Position numbers and translations under genes: made by a program
The notes under the pieces: generated by a model
Database searches by the model: none
Told to the model about the DNA's origin: nothing
Seen by the model: only the letters and a program-made list of their open reading frames with translations
Origin: a virus
Virus record (IMG/VR): IMGVR_UViG_3300022934_003703
Location: 1-21,538 of that record
DNA length: 21,538 nucleotides
Direction: 5' to 3' (one strand)
Shown: one piece after another, positions 14,361 to 21,427 of the stretch
How positions within the stretch are numbered: the first letter of the stretch is position 1
Layout of the letters: each line of letters starts with the position of its first letter

Positions 14361-15353
14361 ATGAGTGTAGTAAATGAGACAGTTCTGACATACTTGCCGT
14401 CTAAGCGTAAACAAACGCCTAGCGGCTGGCTCTCCTTTAATGCTCCGTGTTGCCATCATAATGGACACAGTGCAGACACTCGAGGCCGTGGTGGCCTTAT
14501 AAGTAACCCAGATGGAGGCGTTAGTTATCATTGCTTTAACTGCGGCTTCAAGGCATCCTGGCAACCTGGACGTAACTTCTCGCACAAGATGCGCAAGCTC
14601 CTGCAATGGACGGGGGCACCTGACGATATAATCAACAAGGTCGCACTTGAGGTTATGAGAGAGAACGAAGGCGTCGAAGCACAAACACGCATAGCGGAAT
14701 TGCCTACGTTCAACACTGTTCCGTTGCCAGACGATGCTGTTCCTATTTCAAAAGTTGTTGATAGTAATGAAATAAGCGAACACTTATACAAAGTATTAGA
14801 ATACATGGCAAGTCGTAATTTAAATTTAGACGACACAGATTATTATTGGTCACCTAGTTTAGGTTATCGCGATCGTCTTATTATTCCATTCTACTATGAA
14901 GGAAGAGTTGTAGGCTGGACTGGACGTAGTATACTAGCAGATAAAAAGCCCAAGTATCTCACAGAAGTACAACCTGGCTTTGTATACGGATTAGACGAGC
15001 AAGGTTATAATAAAGTATTTGCTATTGTATGTGAAGGACAACTAGATGCTATCCATGTAGAAGGCTGTGCATTAGGTGGCTCAGAAATTTCTGACCAACA
15101 AGCAATGTTGTTAAATAGATTACAAAAAGATATTATCATTATTCCTGATAGAGATAAGGCAGGTAGTAAACTTGTTGAACGTGCTATTGAATTAGGATAC
15201 AGTGTAAGTATGCCAGACTGGGCAGAAGATATAAATGATATAGGTGACGCTGTACAAAGATATGGTAGGCTGTATACTTTGCATAGTATTGCTATGCATG
15301 CAGACGAATCACCATTAAAGATTAGACTGAGAGCAAAAAAATGGTTTGGTTAA
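14361..15353 (+). CDS. DNA primase, gp61-type
   Basis: 330 residues. An N-terminal zinc-binding domain holds CCHHNGHSADT and YHCFNCGFKASW (C30, H32 or H33, C58 and C61 are probable ligands). The TOPRIM core follows: YRDRLIIPFYYEGRVVGWTG, KVFAIVCEGQLDAI with E225, and IIIIPDRDKAG with D263 and D265, which bind the metals for primer synthesis. Size and order fit T4 gp61, which works with the gp41 helicase. The helicase gene lies three genes downstream, and the promoter just upstream has a sigma70 consensus. The end overlaps a 33-residue gene by 13 bases. I leave the symbol empty because the T4 name is a number. Confidence 0.9.
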   Translation: MSVVNETVLTYLPSKRKQTPSGWLSFNAPCCHHNGHSADTRGRGGLISNPDGGVSYHCFNCGFKASWQPGRNFSHKMRKLLQWTGAPDDIINKVALEVMRENEGVEAQTRIAELPTFNTVPLPDDAVPISKVVDSNEISEHLYKVLEYMASRNLNLDDTDYYWSPSLGYRDRLIIPFYYEGRVVGWTGRSILADKKPKYLTEVQPGFVYGLDEQGYNKVFAIVCEGQLDAIHVEGCALGGSEISDQQAMLLNRLQKDIIIIPDRDKAGSKLVERAIELGYSVSMPDWAEDINDIGDAVQRYGRLYTLHSIAMHADESPLKIRLRAKKWFG

Positions 15354-15442
15354 AAGATTTTATAACATGGCCGTGGCGCAAATATAAAGCCTGGAAGAAA
15401 AGAAAAGAAATACAAGAACGGGATCCTTTTATCTACAAATGA
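15341..15442 (+). CDS. 33-residue basic microprotein
   Basis: ATG at 15341, TGA at 15440-15442, overlapping the primase end and, as ATGA, the carbamoyltransferase start. The product starts MVWLKDFITWPWRKYKAW, has a lysine-rich middle and ends RDPFIYK. An amphipathic, tryptophan-rich N-terminus suggests membrane-surface or protein binding. I recall short proteins with a similar C-terminal DP-aromatic-YK ending in marine T4-like phages; this memory is unverified. The tight fit between two clear genes in the same direction supports reality. Confidence 0.55.
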   Translation: MVWLKDFITWPWRKYKAWKKRKEIQERDPFIYK

Positions 15443-16920
15443 TTACTTGGGGAATAAGTGCAAACAGTCATGATGCTTCTCTAGCCGTGTTTACAAACAC
15501 AGGAGTAGAGTTTGCGAGTCATAGTGAGCGATTTAGTGGTGTTAAAAATGACCCGCATCTAAATCAAGGATTAATTAATCATGCATTAAAATGGGGAGAG
15601 CCTGATGAAATTATTTGGTACGAACGGCCTTTTAGAAAGAGCCTTAGACAACTTAGAGCAGGACAAGGTTGGAATTTTAGAGAAAATAATATACGCAGTT
15701 ATCTTAGGTCCTACGGCATTACTGCTCCTATTAGTTACACTAGCCATCACCATAGTCATGCTGCCGCTGGTTATTACACTAGTCCTTTCCGTGATGCTAC
15801 TATTGTATGTCTTGATAGCATTGGAGAATTTGAAACTTTTACAGTTTGGGAAGGCAAGGATGATGTTCTAAAGAAACGTTACAGTCAAGGGTACCCTAAC
15901 AGTTTAGGTTTATGGTACAGTGCAATGACACAACGTATAGGACTCAAGCCTAATGAGGATGAATATATTCTTATGGGTATGGCTGCATACGGCGACTATA
16001 TGAAATACTATGGGGACATTATAAACGACTTCTTTACTAAATTGCCTGACAGTAAAGGATTAAAGATTAAATTCAAACACAATTTACACCGAGGGTGTAA
16101 GTGGTGGCGTCCTGATCTTACTACAGAACAAGACATGTTTGACATAGCTGCTGCTACCCAAAAGGTATATGAGGTACTGTTCGAACGAATAATACGCATA
16201 GTTTCATCTAAATACAAAAGTCGTAATCTTGTTCTTATGGGTGGGTGTGCATTAAATTGTTCAGCAAACAGTATAGCACAGAAGTATTTCCAGCACGTAT
16301 GGATTATGCCCAATCCGGGTGATGCAGGGTCAAGCATAGGCGGACCGCTTGCCCATATGAAAAAACACATAGCATGGAAGCACCCTTACCTAGGGTATAA
16401 CATAGAAGGAGAATACCCTGTTGAAGAAATCATCCAAGAACTCAAAACCACCGGAATATGTGGAGTCGCTAACGGCGGTGCTGAATACGGTCCTCGTGCT
16501 TTTGGTAATCGTAGCCTTCTTGCTGATCCCCGCGGCAAAGATATTAAAGACAGAGTCAACGACATCAAACAACGACAAAAGTTTAGACCCTTTGCACCAG
16601 CCGTACTTGCCGAGTCCGCCGGAGATTACTTCGACGGTTTTGCCTCCCCTTACATGCAATACACCTCTGTGTGTAAACGCCCAGATGAGTTTCCCGCCAT
16701 AGTACACGCCGACGGAACTAGTAGGGTACAACTAGTAATGCCTAATACCCAAGGTACAGGCTTTAGAAAACTATTAAAAGCATGGGAAGAAGAAACAGGA
16801 TGTCCTATGCTACTAAACACTAGCCTAAATATTAAAGGCAAACCTATGGTAAATGACTTGACAGATGCTCAAGAATTTGCTACAATGTATAAAACAAAAG
16901 TATTTACAGGATCGAAATGA
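15439..16920 (+). CDS. NodU/CmcH-family carbamoyltransferase
   Basis: 493 residues. The N-terminal Kae1-like domain has GISANSHDASLAV, SERFSGVKND, SHHHSHAAAGYYTSPF and CLDSIGEFETFTVW, with histidines that bind metal. NEDEYILMGMAAYG and MGGCALNCSAN complete it. The C-terminal YrdC-like domain has GGAEYGPRAFGNRSLLADPR and FAPAVLAE. Members transfer a carbamoyl group from carbamoyl phosphate through carbamoyl-adenylate to a hydroxyl group, as in nodulation factors, cephamycins and tobramycin. The target in phages is unclear: a glycan or a hydroxymethylated DNA base are both possible. It lies between primase and replicative helicase. Its last codons contain the helicase promoter. Confidence 0.88.
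   Translation: MITWGISANSHDASLAVFTNTGVEFASHSERFSGVKNDPHLNQGLINHALKWGEPDEIIWYERPFRKSLRQLRAGQGWNFRENNIRSYLRSYGITAPISYTSHHHSHAAAGYYTSPFRDATIVCLDSIGEFETFTVWEGKDDVLKKRYSQGYPNSLGLWYSAMTQRIGLKPNEDEYILMGMAAYGDYMKYYGDIINDFFTKLPDSKGLKIKFKHNLHRGCKWWRPDLTTEQDMFDIAAATQKVYEVLFERIIRIVSSKYKSRNLVLMGGCALNCSANSIAQKYFQHVWIMPNPGDAGSSIGGPLAHMKKHIAWKHPYLGYNIEGEYPVEEIIQELKTTGICGVANGGAEYGPRAFGNRSLLADPRGKDIKDRVNDIKQRQKFRPFAPAVLAESAGDYFDGFASPYMQYTSVCKRPDEFPAIVHADGTSRVQLVMPNTQGTGFRKLLKAWEEETGCPMLLNTSLNIKGKPMVNDLTDAQEFATMYKTKVFTGSK
16858..16886 (+). promoter_or_regulatory. sigma70-type promoter of the helicase gene
   Basis: TTGACA (16858-16863), a perfect -35 consensus, and TACAAT (16881-16886) are 17 bases apart, inside the last codons of the carbamoyltransferase gene. 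A start near 16893 would leave a leader of about 24 bases, with AGGA before the ATG at 16917. Unlike the other two promoters, this one gives a leader and a ribosome site. Confidence 0.6.
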
Positions 16921-18353
16921 GTAGACAGAATACAGACTACGGATACGATATACAGAAGGTATATCTAGAAATGTTTATGACAGACGCAGAGTCGTTTGTC
17001 AGATGTCAAGGTGTGTTTGATCCAAACACATTTGATCGTAAACTACAGGCACCAGCAAAGTTTTTAAAAGATTATGTAGAAGAGCATAATGCACTTCCTA
17101 CATTTGATATGATCAATGCAGCCACAGATGGTAATTTAAAAGATCCAGGTACACTACAGGAGAACCACTATGATTGGCTTTTACAAGAATTCGAAACGTT
17201 TTCAAGGCACAAGGCGCTTGAAAAAGCAATCTTGGACAGTGCGGACTTACTTGAGAAAGGTGAATATGGACCGGTCGAGGACCTTGTTAAGAAAGCAGTT
17301 CAGATTGGCTTGCAGAAGGACTTGGGGACAGACTACTTTGCAGATCCGAGAGCAAGACTAGAAGCAATCAAAGACAAGAACGGACAGGTATCTACAGGTT
17401 GGCCAAGTCTAGACAAGAAACTGTTTGGTGGATTCAACAGAGGCGAACTAAACATCTTTGCAGGTGGTTCAGGTTCAGGTAAGAGTTTGTTTATGGCAAA
17501 CTTAGGCGTGAACTGGTGTTTGCAAGGCATGAACGTAATGTACTTGACATTTGAGCTTTCAGAGAATCTAGTTAGTATGCGTCTTGATAGTATGACATCA
17601 GAGATTCCAAGTCGTGATGTGTTTAAGAGCATTGACGATGTTGAAATGAAAGTTAAGATGATTGGTAAGAAGGCAGGTGCATTCCAGGTCAAGTATATGC
17701 CAACTGGTAAAAACGCAAACGATGTTAGAGCATACTTGAAAGAGTATGAGATCAAGACTGGCAAGAAAGTAGATGTGTTGCTTATTGACTATTTGGATCT
17801 TATGCATCCAATTGGACAAAAGATTAGTGCAGAGAACTTGTTTGTTAAAGATAAGTATGTTTCGGAAGAACTGCGTAACTTGGCTATGGAACTAAACTGT
17901 ATCTTTGTAACAGCATCGCAGTTGAATAGATCTAGTGTTGAGGAGATTGAATTTGACCACAGCCACATTAGTGGCGGTATTAGTAAAATTAATACTGCTG
18001 ACAATCTCATAGGTATCTTTACAAGTCGTGCAATGCGTGAACGTGGACGATATCAAATACAGTTAATGAAGACACGTAGTTCAAGTGGTGTTGGACAAAA
18101 GATTGATCTAGGCTTTGATGTTGATACACTACGCATTGTTGACATTGGTGAAGAAGATGAACAAGCAACAGCAAGTGCAGGTGGTTCAAGTGCAAGCAGT
18201 ATTGTTAATGCACTCAAGCGTACAAATGCTACACCAGGCAGCACAGGCACTGTAAGCGAAGATCCTGCAGAAGGTGATTCAGTAAGAAAGATTAGTGCTA
18301 AAACAGACAGCACTAAGTTGCGTGACTTTATTAATAATTTAGGAGATGAGTAA
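16917..18353 (+). CDS. replicative DNA helicase, gp41-type (DnaB-like)
   Basis: 478 residues. The N-terminal helical domain (to about 135) is followed by a RecA-like core: STGWPSLDKKLFGGFNRGEL (159-178), Walker A GGSGSGKS (183-190), the TFELSE motif, Walker B VLLIDYLDL with D291, FVTASQLNR (the DnaB sensor-like motif) and an SGGISKINTADNL segment. These are the landmarks of T4 gp41 and other DnaB-type hexameric helicases that open the fork and recruit primase. The tail after about residue 415 is low-complexity, Ser-, Ala- and Gly-rich, then DSTKLRDFINNLGDE, likely a flexible contact site. The start overlaps the previous stop as ATGA. It has its own promoter. Confidence 0.92.
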   Translation: MSRQNTDYGYDIQKVYLEMFMTDAESFVRCQGVFDPNTFDRKLQAPAKFLKDYVEEHNALPTFDMINAATDGNLKDPGTLQENHYDWLLQEFETFSRHKALEKAILDSADLLEKGEYGPVEDLVKKAVQIGLQKDLGTDYFADPRARLEAIKDKNGQVSTGWPSLDKKLFGGFNRGELNIFAGGSGSGKSLFMANLGVNWCLQGMNVMYLTFELSENLVSMRLDSMTSEIPSRDVFKSIDDVEMKVKMIGKKAGAFQVKYMPTGKNANDVRAYLKEYEIKTGKKVDVLLIDYLDLMHPIGQKISAENLFVKDKYVSEELRNLAMELNCIFVTASQLNRSSVEEIEFDHSHISGGISKINTADNLIGIFTSRAMRERGRYQIQLMKTRSSSGVGQKIDLGFDVDTLRIVDIGEEDEQATASAGGSSASSIVNALKRTNATPGSTGTVSEDPAEGDSVRKISAKTDSTKLRDFINNLGDE

Positions 18354-18989
18354 TTGCAGATAGGACCTTTGTTTACAAGTTTTCTTGCTAGTGACGAAAC
18401 TGAACACCTACTAGATCCAAATACTATTGCAAGCAATATCAAACGACTTCGTTTAGATAAAGCAGGATTTGGACAGATAGGAGGATGGCAAAGTGGATTC
18501 ATGGATCCATGGGGCAAAGAACTTGCACCACTAACAGAAATAATTTGGGATAGAGCAAAGTACCTAGCATACAATCTTATCAAGATTAGACCTGAATACA
18601 AAATACGCATAGACAGTGCTTGGGCAAACATTAACGATCCTGATACTGTAGAGCAGATGCACAACAATCCTCCGCACCTACATGCAAATCAATTTATTAG
18701 TTTTGTATACTATGCAGAAGCATATGAGGACTGCGGCAGACTAACACTAAGTACACCTACAAGTGTACAAGAATACACAATGCCTAGACAAATGCTCAGT
18801 GAAGAACAAAACGAATTTAACTGTACACGGATGATGGTTTGGCCTAAGCCCGGATTGCTAGTGGCCTTTCCTAGTTATATTATGCATCACGTTGAAGCAA
18901 ATAGAAGCGGCAAGACTAGAATTAGCATAGCATATAACATAGCACTGCCGCACCAAAACAACGAGTATGCAGGAGGAAGAATGGAATGA
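18354..18989 (+). CDS. 2OG-Fe(II) oxygenase-like protein (TIGR02466-like), TTG start
   Basis: 211 residues from a TTG at 18354, directly after the helicase stop, with AGGAG at 18341-18345 eight bases upstream. The layout resembles the phage and bacterial putative 2OG-Fe(II) oxygenases of the TIGR02466 type: WANINDPDT, then NPPHLHANQFISFVYYAEA with H108 and H110, then GLLVAFPSYIMHHVEANR with H178 or H179 as the distal iron ligand, and R189 for 2-oxoglutarate. The canonical HxD reads HxH here, a possible iron-site variant, so activity is uncertain. The substrate is unknown; protein side chains, DNA bases and small molecules are all possible. It overlaps the next gene by four bases. Confidence 0.75.
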   Translation: MQIGPLFTSFLASDETEHLLDPNTIASNIKRLRLDKAGFGQIGGWQSGFMDPWGKELAPLTEIIWDRAKYLAYNLIKIRPEYKIRIDSAWANINDPDTVEQMHNNPPHLHANQFISFVYYAEAYEDCGRLTLSTPTSVQEYTMPRQMLSEEQNEFNCTRMMVWPKPGLLVAFPSYIMHHVEANRSGKTRISIAYNIALPHQNNEYAGGRME

Positions 18990-19567
18990 TACAAATAGAA
19001 GATCACATAGCACAAGCTGATGGCGTATTAAATGCACAAGAATGCCAAGACATTATCGATCATTGGGAATTGCTGCACAGCAAAAATCTTAGTTGGACTA
19101 GAGCGCAACTACGTGATGCAAAACCTAGTCTAAAGAAAGATACCACAGTGTTTGCATTAGAACAACAGAGCATGAGACTTGCTCCAGACCAGCCTTGGTT
19201 AGACACATTCCTAGAACGCTTTTGGGATCAGTACGGCGTATATCTAGATCACTATGATACACTGCGCGACACAGCACAGCAATGGATTCGAGGCATGCGC
19301 ATACAAAAGACCGAACCGGGTGAAGGATATCATGCTTGGCACTATGAGTCAGACGGCCACGAAAGGGCCAACAGAGTAACTGCATGGATGATCTATTTGA
19401 ATGACAACTACACAGGTGGCGAAACTGAATTCTTGTATCAGCACAAGCGAGTAGAACCAGAACAAGGCAAACTGTTGATATGGCCTGCGGCGTACACACA
19501 TGTACACAGAGGCAACCCTCCGCTTGAAGGCACCAAGTACATATTAACTGGATGGTGTGAATGGTAG
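18986..19567 (+). CDS. 2OG-Fe(II) oxygenase, prolyl-hydroxylase-like
   Basis: 193 residues in the P4Hc pattern. EPGEGYHAWHYESDG gives H119-x-E121 as the first iron ligands. AWMIYLNDNYTGGETEF is the typical double-strand segment. WPAAYTHVHRGNPPLEGTKY gives the distal histidine (H172 or H174) and K184 as a 2-oxoglutarate contact, and ILTGW closes the barrel. Such enzymes hydroxylate proline or other residues and are common in T4-like marine phages. This gene is not a close copy of the one before it, so the pair is not a simple duplication. It overlaps the previous gene by four bases and the next by seven. The substrate is not known. Confidence 0.88.
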   Translation: MIQIEDHIAQADGVLNAQECQDIIDHWELLHSKNLSWTRAQLRDAKPSLKKDTTVFALEQQSMRLAPDQPWLDTFLERFWDQYGVYLDHYDTLRDTAQQWIRGMRIQKTEPGEGYHAWHYESDGHERANRVTAWMIYLNDNYTGGETEFLYQHKRVEPEQGKLLIWPAAYTHVHRGNPPLEGTKYILTGWCEW

Positions 19568-20259
19568 AAGTAGAACGCCCTGAAGCAGTATACTTTCTGC
19601 CCAAAGGTCTTCCCCAAGACAAGATAGAACGCTTTCGAGATCACGGCACTGAACCTGATCTCATACCTTTGCTAGAGCAAATACTAGAACGCAAAACAGG
19701 AGATGTAATCACAGCAGGTGTATTTGTGGGAGGACTATTGCCCACATACACACGTCTTGCTCCGCATGTATGGGCGTGGGACTGTGTTAAAGAACACGTA
19801 CACTGTACCAGCAAGATGTTAACACGCAACGGCATACGCAACTGCACACTGCGATTGGCTGCACTGGGAGACGAACCAGGTGAAGTTGAAGTTACCACAG
19901 GCTGCGAAGATGCACCGTGGTTGGGCGGAGAGTGCAGCATAGTAGAACAAGGCAAGCCTGTGAGTGATCTACTGAACTTTGATGGTTATGCCATGCGAAC
20001 ACAGACCGTGGCTCAGACCACAATTGACACGCACATTGATGAATACGGTACAGTTGCACTCATACAGTTGGACCTAGAAGGCTATGAACTAGCAGCAATC
20101 GTAGGAGCCCGAGCTGTTATAGAACGGGATCGACCTGTGCTCATACTAGAAGATCGTCAAGCACTCACACACGAACTGCTACAAACTTGGGGATATCGCT
20201 ATCAAGGAACTCGCAGTGGAGATAGAATTTACATCCATCGATTGGATCTAGATAAATAA
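19561..20259 (+). CDS. FkbM-type methyltransferase
   Basis: 232 residues. VITAGVFVGGLLPTYT carries a motif I-like loop in which the usual D-x-G-A is altered to AGVFVG. VWAWDCVKEH is strand 2 with its acidic end, and LRLAALGDEPGEVEV is the A-x-G-D element. TVAQTTIDTHIDEYGTVALI then QLDLEGYELAAIVGA is the highly typical D-x-E-G-x-E of the FkbM family, and PVLILEDR follows. FkbM enzymes usually methylate hydroxyls of sugars or polyketides. Here a surface glycan or a hydroxyl made by the neighbouring oxygenases is possible, as inference. The sequence is visibly less AT-rich than the left half of the window. Its last codons contain a late promoter-like motif. Confidence 0.75.
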   Translation: MVEVERPEAVYFLPKGLPQDKIERFRDHGTEPDLIPLLEQILERKTGDVITAGVFVGGLLPTYTRLAPHVWAWDCVKEHVHCTSKMLTRNGIRNCTLRLAALGDEPGEVEVTTGCEDAPWLGGECSIVEQGKPVSDLLNFDGYAMRTQTVAQTTIDTHIDEYGTVALIQLDLEGYELAAIVGARAVIERDRPVLILEDRQALTHELLQTWGYRYQGTRSGDRIYIHRLDLDK

Positions 20260-20269
20260 TACACAGGAG
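20251..20269 (+). promoter_or_regulatory. T4-like late promoter motif with ribosome site
   Basis: GATAAATA at 20251-20258 matches the NATAAATA late box and lies in the last codons of the methyltransferase gene. Transcription would start near 20264. AGGAG at 20265-20269 sits six bases before the ATG at 20276, so promoter and ribosome site are set up for the virion gene alone. Confidence 0.55.
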
Positions 20270-20275
20270 AACACT

Positions 20276-20932
20276 ATGGCAGAAAACACAATCTTCAAGA
20301 TACTGAGCGCAGTCGACGTTAGCACCGGCGGATCAGACACACTGATCTATACAGTGCCAGAAGACAGTTTCCTAATGGGAACACTCAATCTAGTAAACAG
20401 AAACAACAGCTCACTTGAATTTCGTGTGGCAAGCAGCCAAGATGCTGTCACTCCAAGCGCACAAGACTTCGTGGAATACGATGCTGACCTACTAGCATAC
20501 GGAACAGTTGAACGCCAAGGATTGGTAATGCAGGGCGGAGAAAGCCTGTTGGTAAGATCAAGCCAAGGTGGATTGAGTGCAGTGCTTTGGGGCAGTGTAA
20601 CATACGCTCCTAACTATGTAACAGATCGCGGCACAGGCGGCGCAGTTGTTACAACATTCTCTGTTGCCAATGGCGACTTCTCAATGGCAGCAAACGCACC
20701 ACAGAGCGACACACTGTTGTTCAATGCTATTGGTGCTGCTATGGATGCATACCTAGAAAACCTTGTGGGCAACGAAACAATGAGAATCTTCTACGAAGAA
20801 CCAGGTTTTGGTACATTCAATCAAACCAACAACTTCTACAGCTACAATGGTACAAACCAAATAGTGGTTACAGGTCCTGCGATCAACAACATCAACAGCA
20901 AAATTACTGCTATACAGATCACAGAAAACTAA
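20276..20932 (+). CDS. virion structural protein, fibre or tail type
   Basis: 218 residues, beta-rich and poor in charge, with no cysteine. It starts AENTIFKILSAVDVSTGGSD then LIYTVPEDSFLMGTLNLVNR, resembling a repeated strand domain with surface loops. The next section is Ser-, Gly- and Asn-rich (RSSQGGLSAVLWGSVTYA, DRGTGGAVVTTFSVANG) and the end is FNQTNNFYSYNGTNQIV then ITAIQITEN. Composition and layout are those of T4-like virion or tail-fibre proteins; I cannot name the family. A late promoter-like motif and strong AGGAG stand just upstream. Downstream is a 261-base gap with hairpins and a terminator-like stem. Confidence 0.6.
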   Translation: MAENTIFKILSAVDVSTGGSDTLIYTVPEDSFLMGTLNLVNRNNSSLEFRVASSQDAVTPSAQDFVEYDADLLAYGTVERQGLVMQGGESLLVRSSQGGLSAVLWGSVTYAPNYVTDRGTGGAVVTTFSVANGDFSMAANAPQSDTLLFNAIGAAMDAYLENLVGNETMRIFYEEPGFGTFNQTNNFYSYNGTNQIVVTGPAINNINSKITAIQITEN

Positions 20933-20984
20933 TAGACAGTATCACACTAGCGTAGACACGTATATTACAAGAAATCACACAACC

Positions 20985-21005
20985 ACTGTTTAACACCGAA
21001 ACAGT
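20985..21005 (+). repeat. 7-bp stem hairpin after the virion gene
   Basis: ACTGTTT (20985-20991) and AAACAGT (20999-21005) form a perfect 7-bp stem with a 7-base loop. No T-tract follows, so it is not a standard terminator. It lies 53 bases after the virion gene stop, in the gene-free stretch 20933-21193. Confidence 0.35.
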
Positions 21006-21087
21006 CGCACTGCAATAGCTCTGTCGTTATGGTTACACAAAAGATGGCGTTTTAACAGCGATCCTAGCCCTACACTAGCCATACAAC

Positions 21088-21166
21088 AGCGCGAAGCGCC
21101 TGCGGTTGCGCTAGACCCTAGAAGCGCGAAGCGTTTGCGCAAAAAAGCCCAAGGCTGCGAAGCAGC
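21088..21166. repeat. three GCGAAGC mini-hairpins, two in an 11-base direct repeat
   Basis: GCGAAGC occurs at 21091-21097, 21126-21132 and 21157-21163. The first two lie in AGCGCGAAGCG repeats (21088-21098, 21123-21133), each followed after a short spacer by TTGCGC. The first forms GCGC-GAA-GCGC, and the third forms a 5-bp GCTGC-GAA-GCAGC stem. GCGAAGC is a known unusually stable DNA hairpin with a GAA loop. The stretch is GC-rich in an AT-rich genome and has no credible gene. Confidence 0.65.
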
Positions 21167-21173
21167 AAGCAAC

Positions 21174-21195
21174 GCTTGTATGCAAGCAAATTTTT
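21174..21195 (+). terminator. terminator-like hairpin
   Basis: GCTTG (21174-21178) and CAAGC (21183-21187) form a 5-bp stem with a TATG loop, followed by AAATTTTT (T-tract 21191-21195). The stem is short for an intrinsic terminator, but placement after a late gene and before a convergent gene fits. The T-tract overlaps the stop codon of the reverse gene. Confidence 0.5.
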
Positions 21196-21412
21196 AATCA
21201 ACAACTACAGGAGTAAACGATCCCGCCGCACTAAGATATAGTAGTCCCAGCATGCGATCTCGATCTGAATCAAACAACAGTTCTGTCGCACTACACTGAC
21301 AAGCGTCTATACCGTGCTGTAGATACAAGTCATTGGCTGCACAAAAGGTAACTGTTTCTTTGAGCGTTTGTGTACGCGGCTCTGGATCGTATATAAGTTT
21401 TAGTTTGAACAT
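21194..21412 (-). CDS. small unrecognised protein on the reverse strand
   Basis: 72 residues from ATG at 21412-21410 with stop TAA at 21196-21194. The sequence starts MFKLKLIYDPEPRTQTLKET, has CAANDLYLQHGIDACQCSA and ends with a beta-type AAGSFTPVVVD. It contains three cysteines, two of them in a CQC pair, and acidic DSDRDR. No family is recognised and no good Shine-Dalgarno sequence stands before the start. It converges on the virion gene, with the hairpin cluster in between. The composition is protein-like, so I keep it, but a chance ORF is possible. Confidence 0.45.
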   Translation of the reverse strand: MFKLKLIYDPEPRTQTLKETVTFCAANDLYLQHGIDACQCSATELLFDSDRDRMLGLLYLSAAGSFTPVVVD

Positions 21413-21427
21413 ACACTACTCACAAAC

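Noticed and set aside
17333-17764. 143-codon reverse frame inside the helicase gene
   Set aside because: Antisense shadow of the conserved RecA core; the product shows no domain pattern.
18053-18667. 204-codon reverse frame across the helicase end and first oxygenase
   Set aside because: It lies antisense to two well-supported genes, has a low-complexity Leu/Ser-rich product and no ribosome site.
21121-21146. GCGCGAA-GCG-TTTGCGC stem with A6 as an intrinsic terminator
   Set aside because: The tract after the stem is A on the plus strand and would precede the stem on the minus strand, so neither direction gives a standard terminator.
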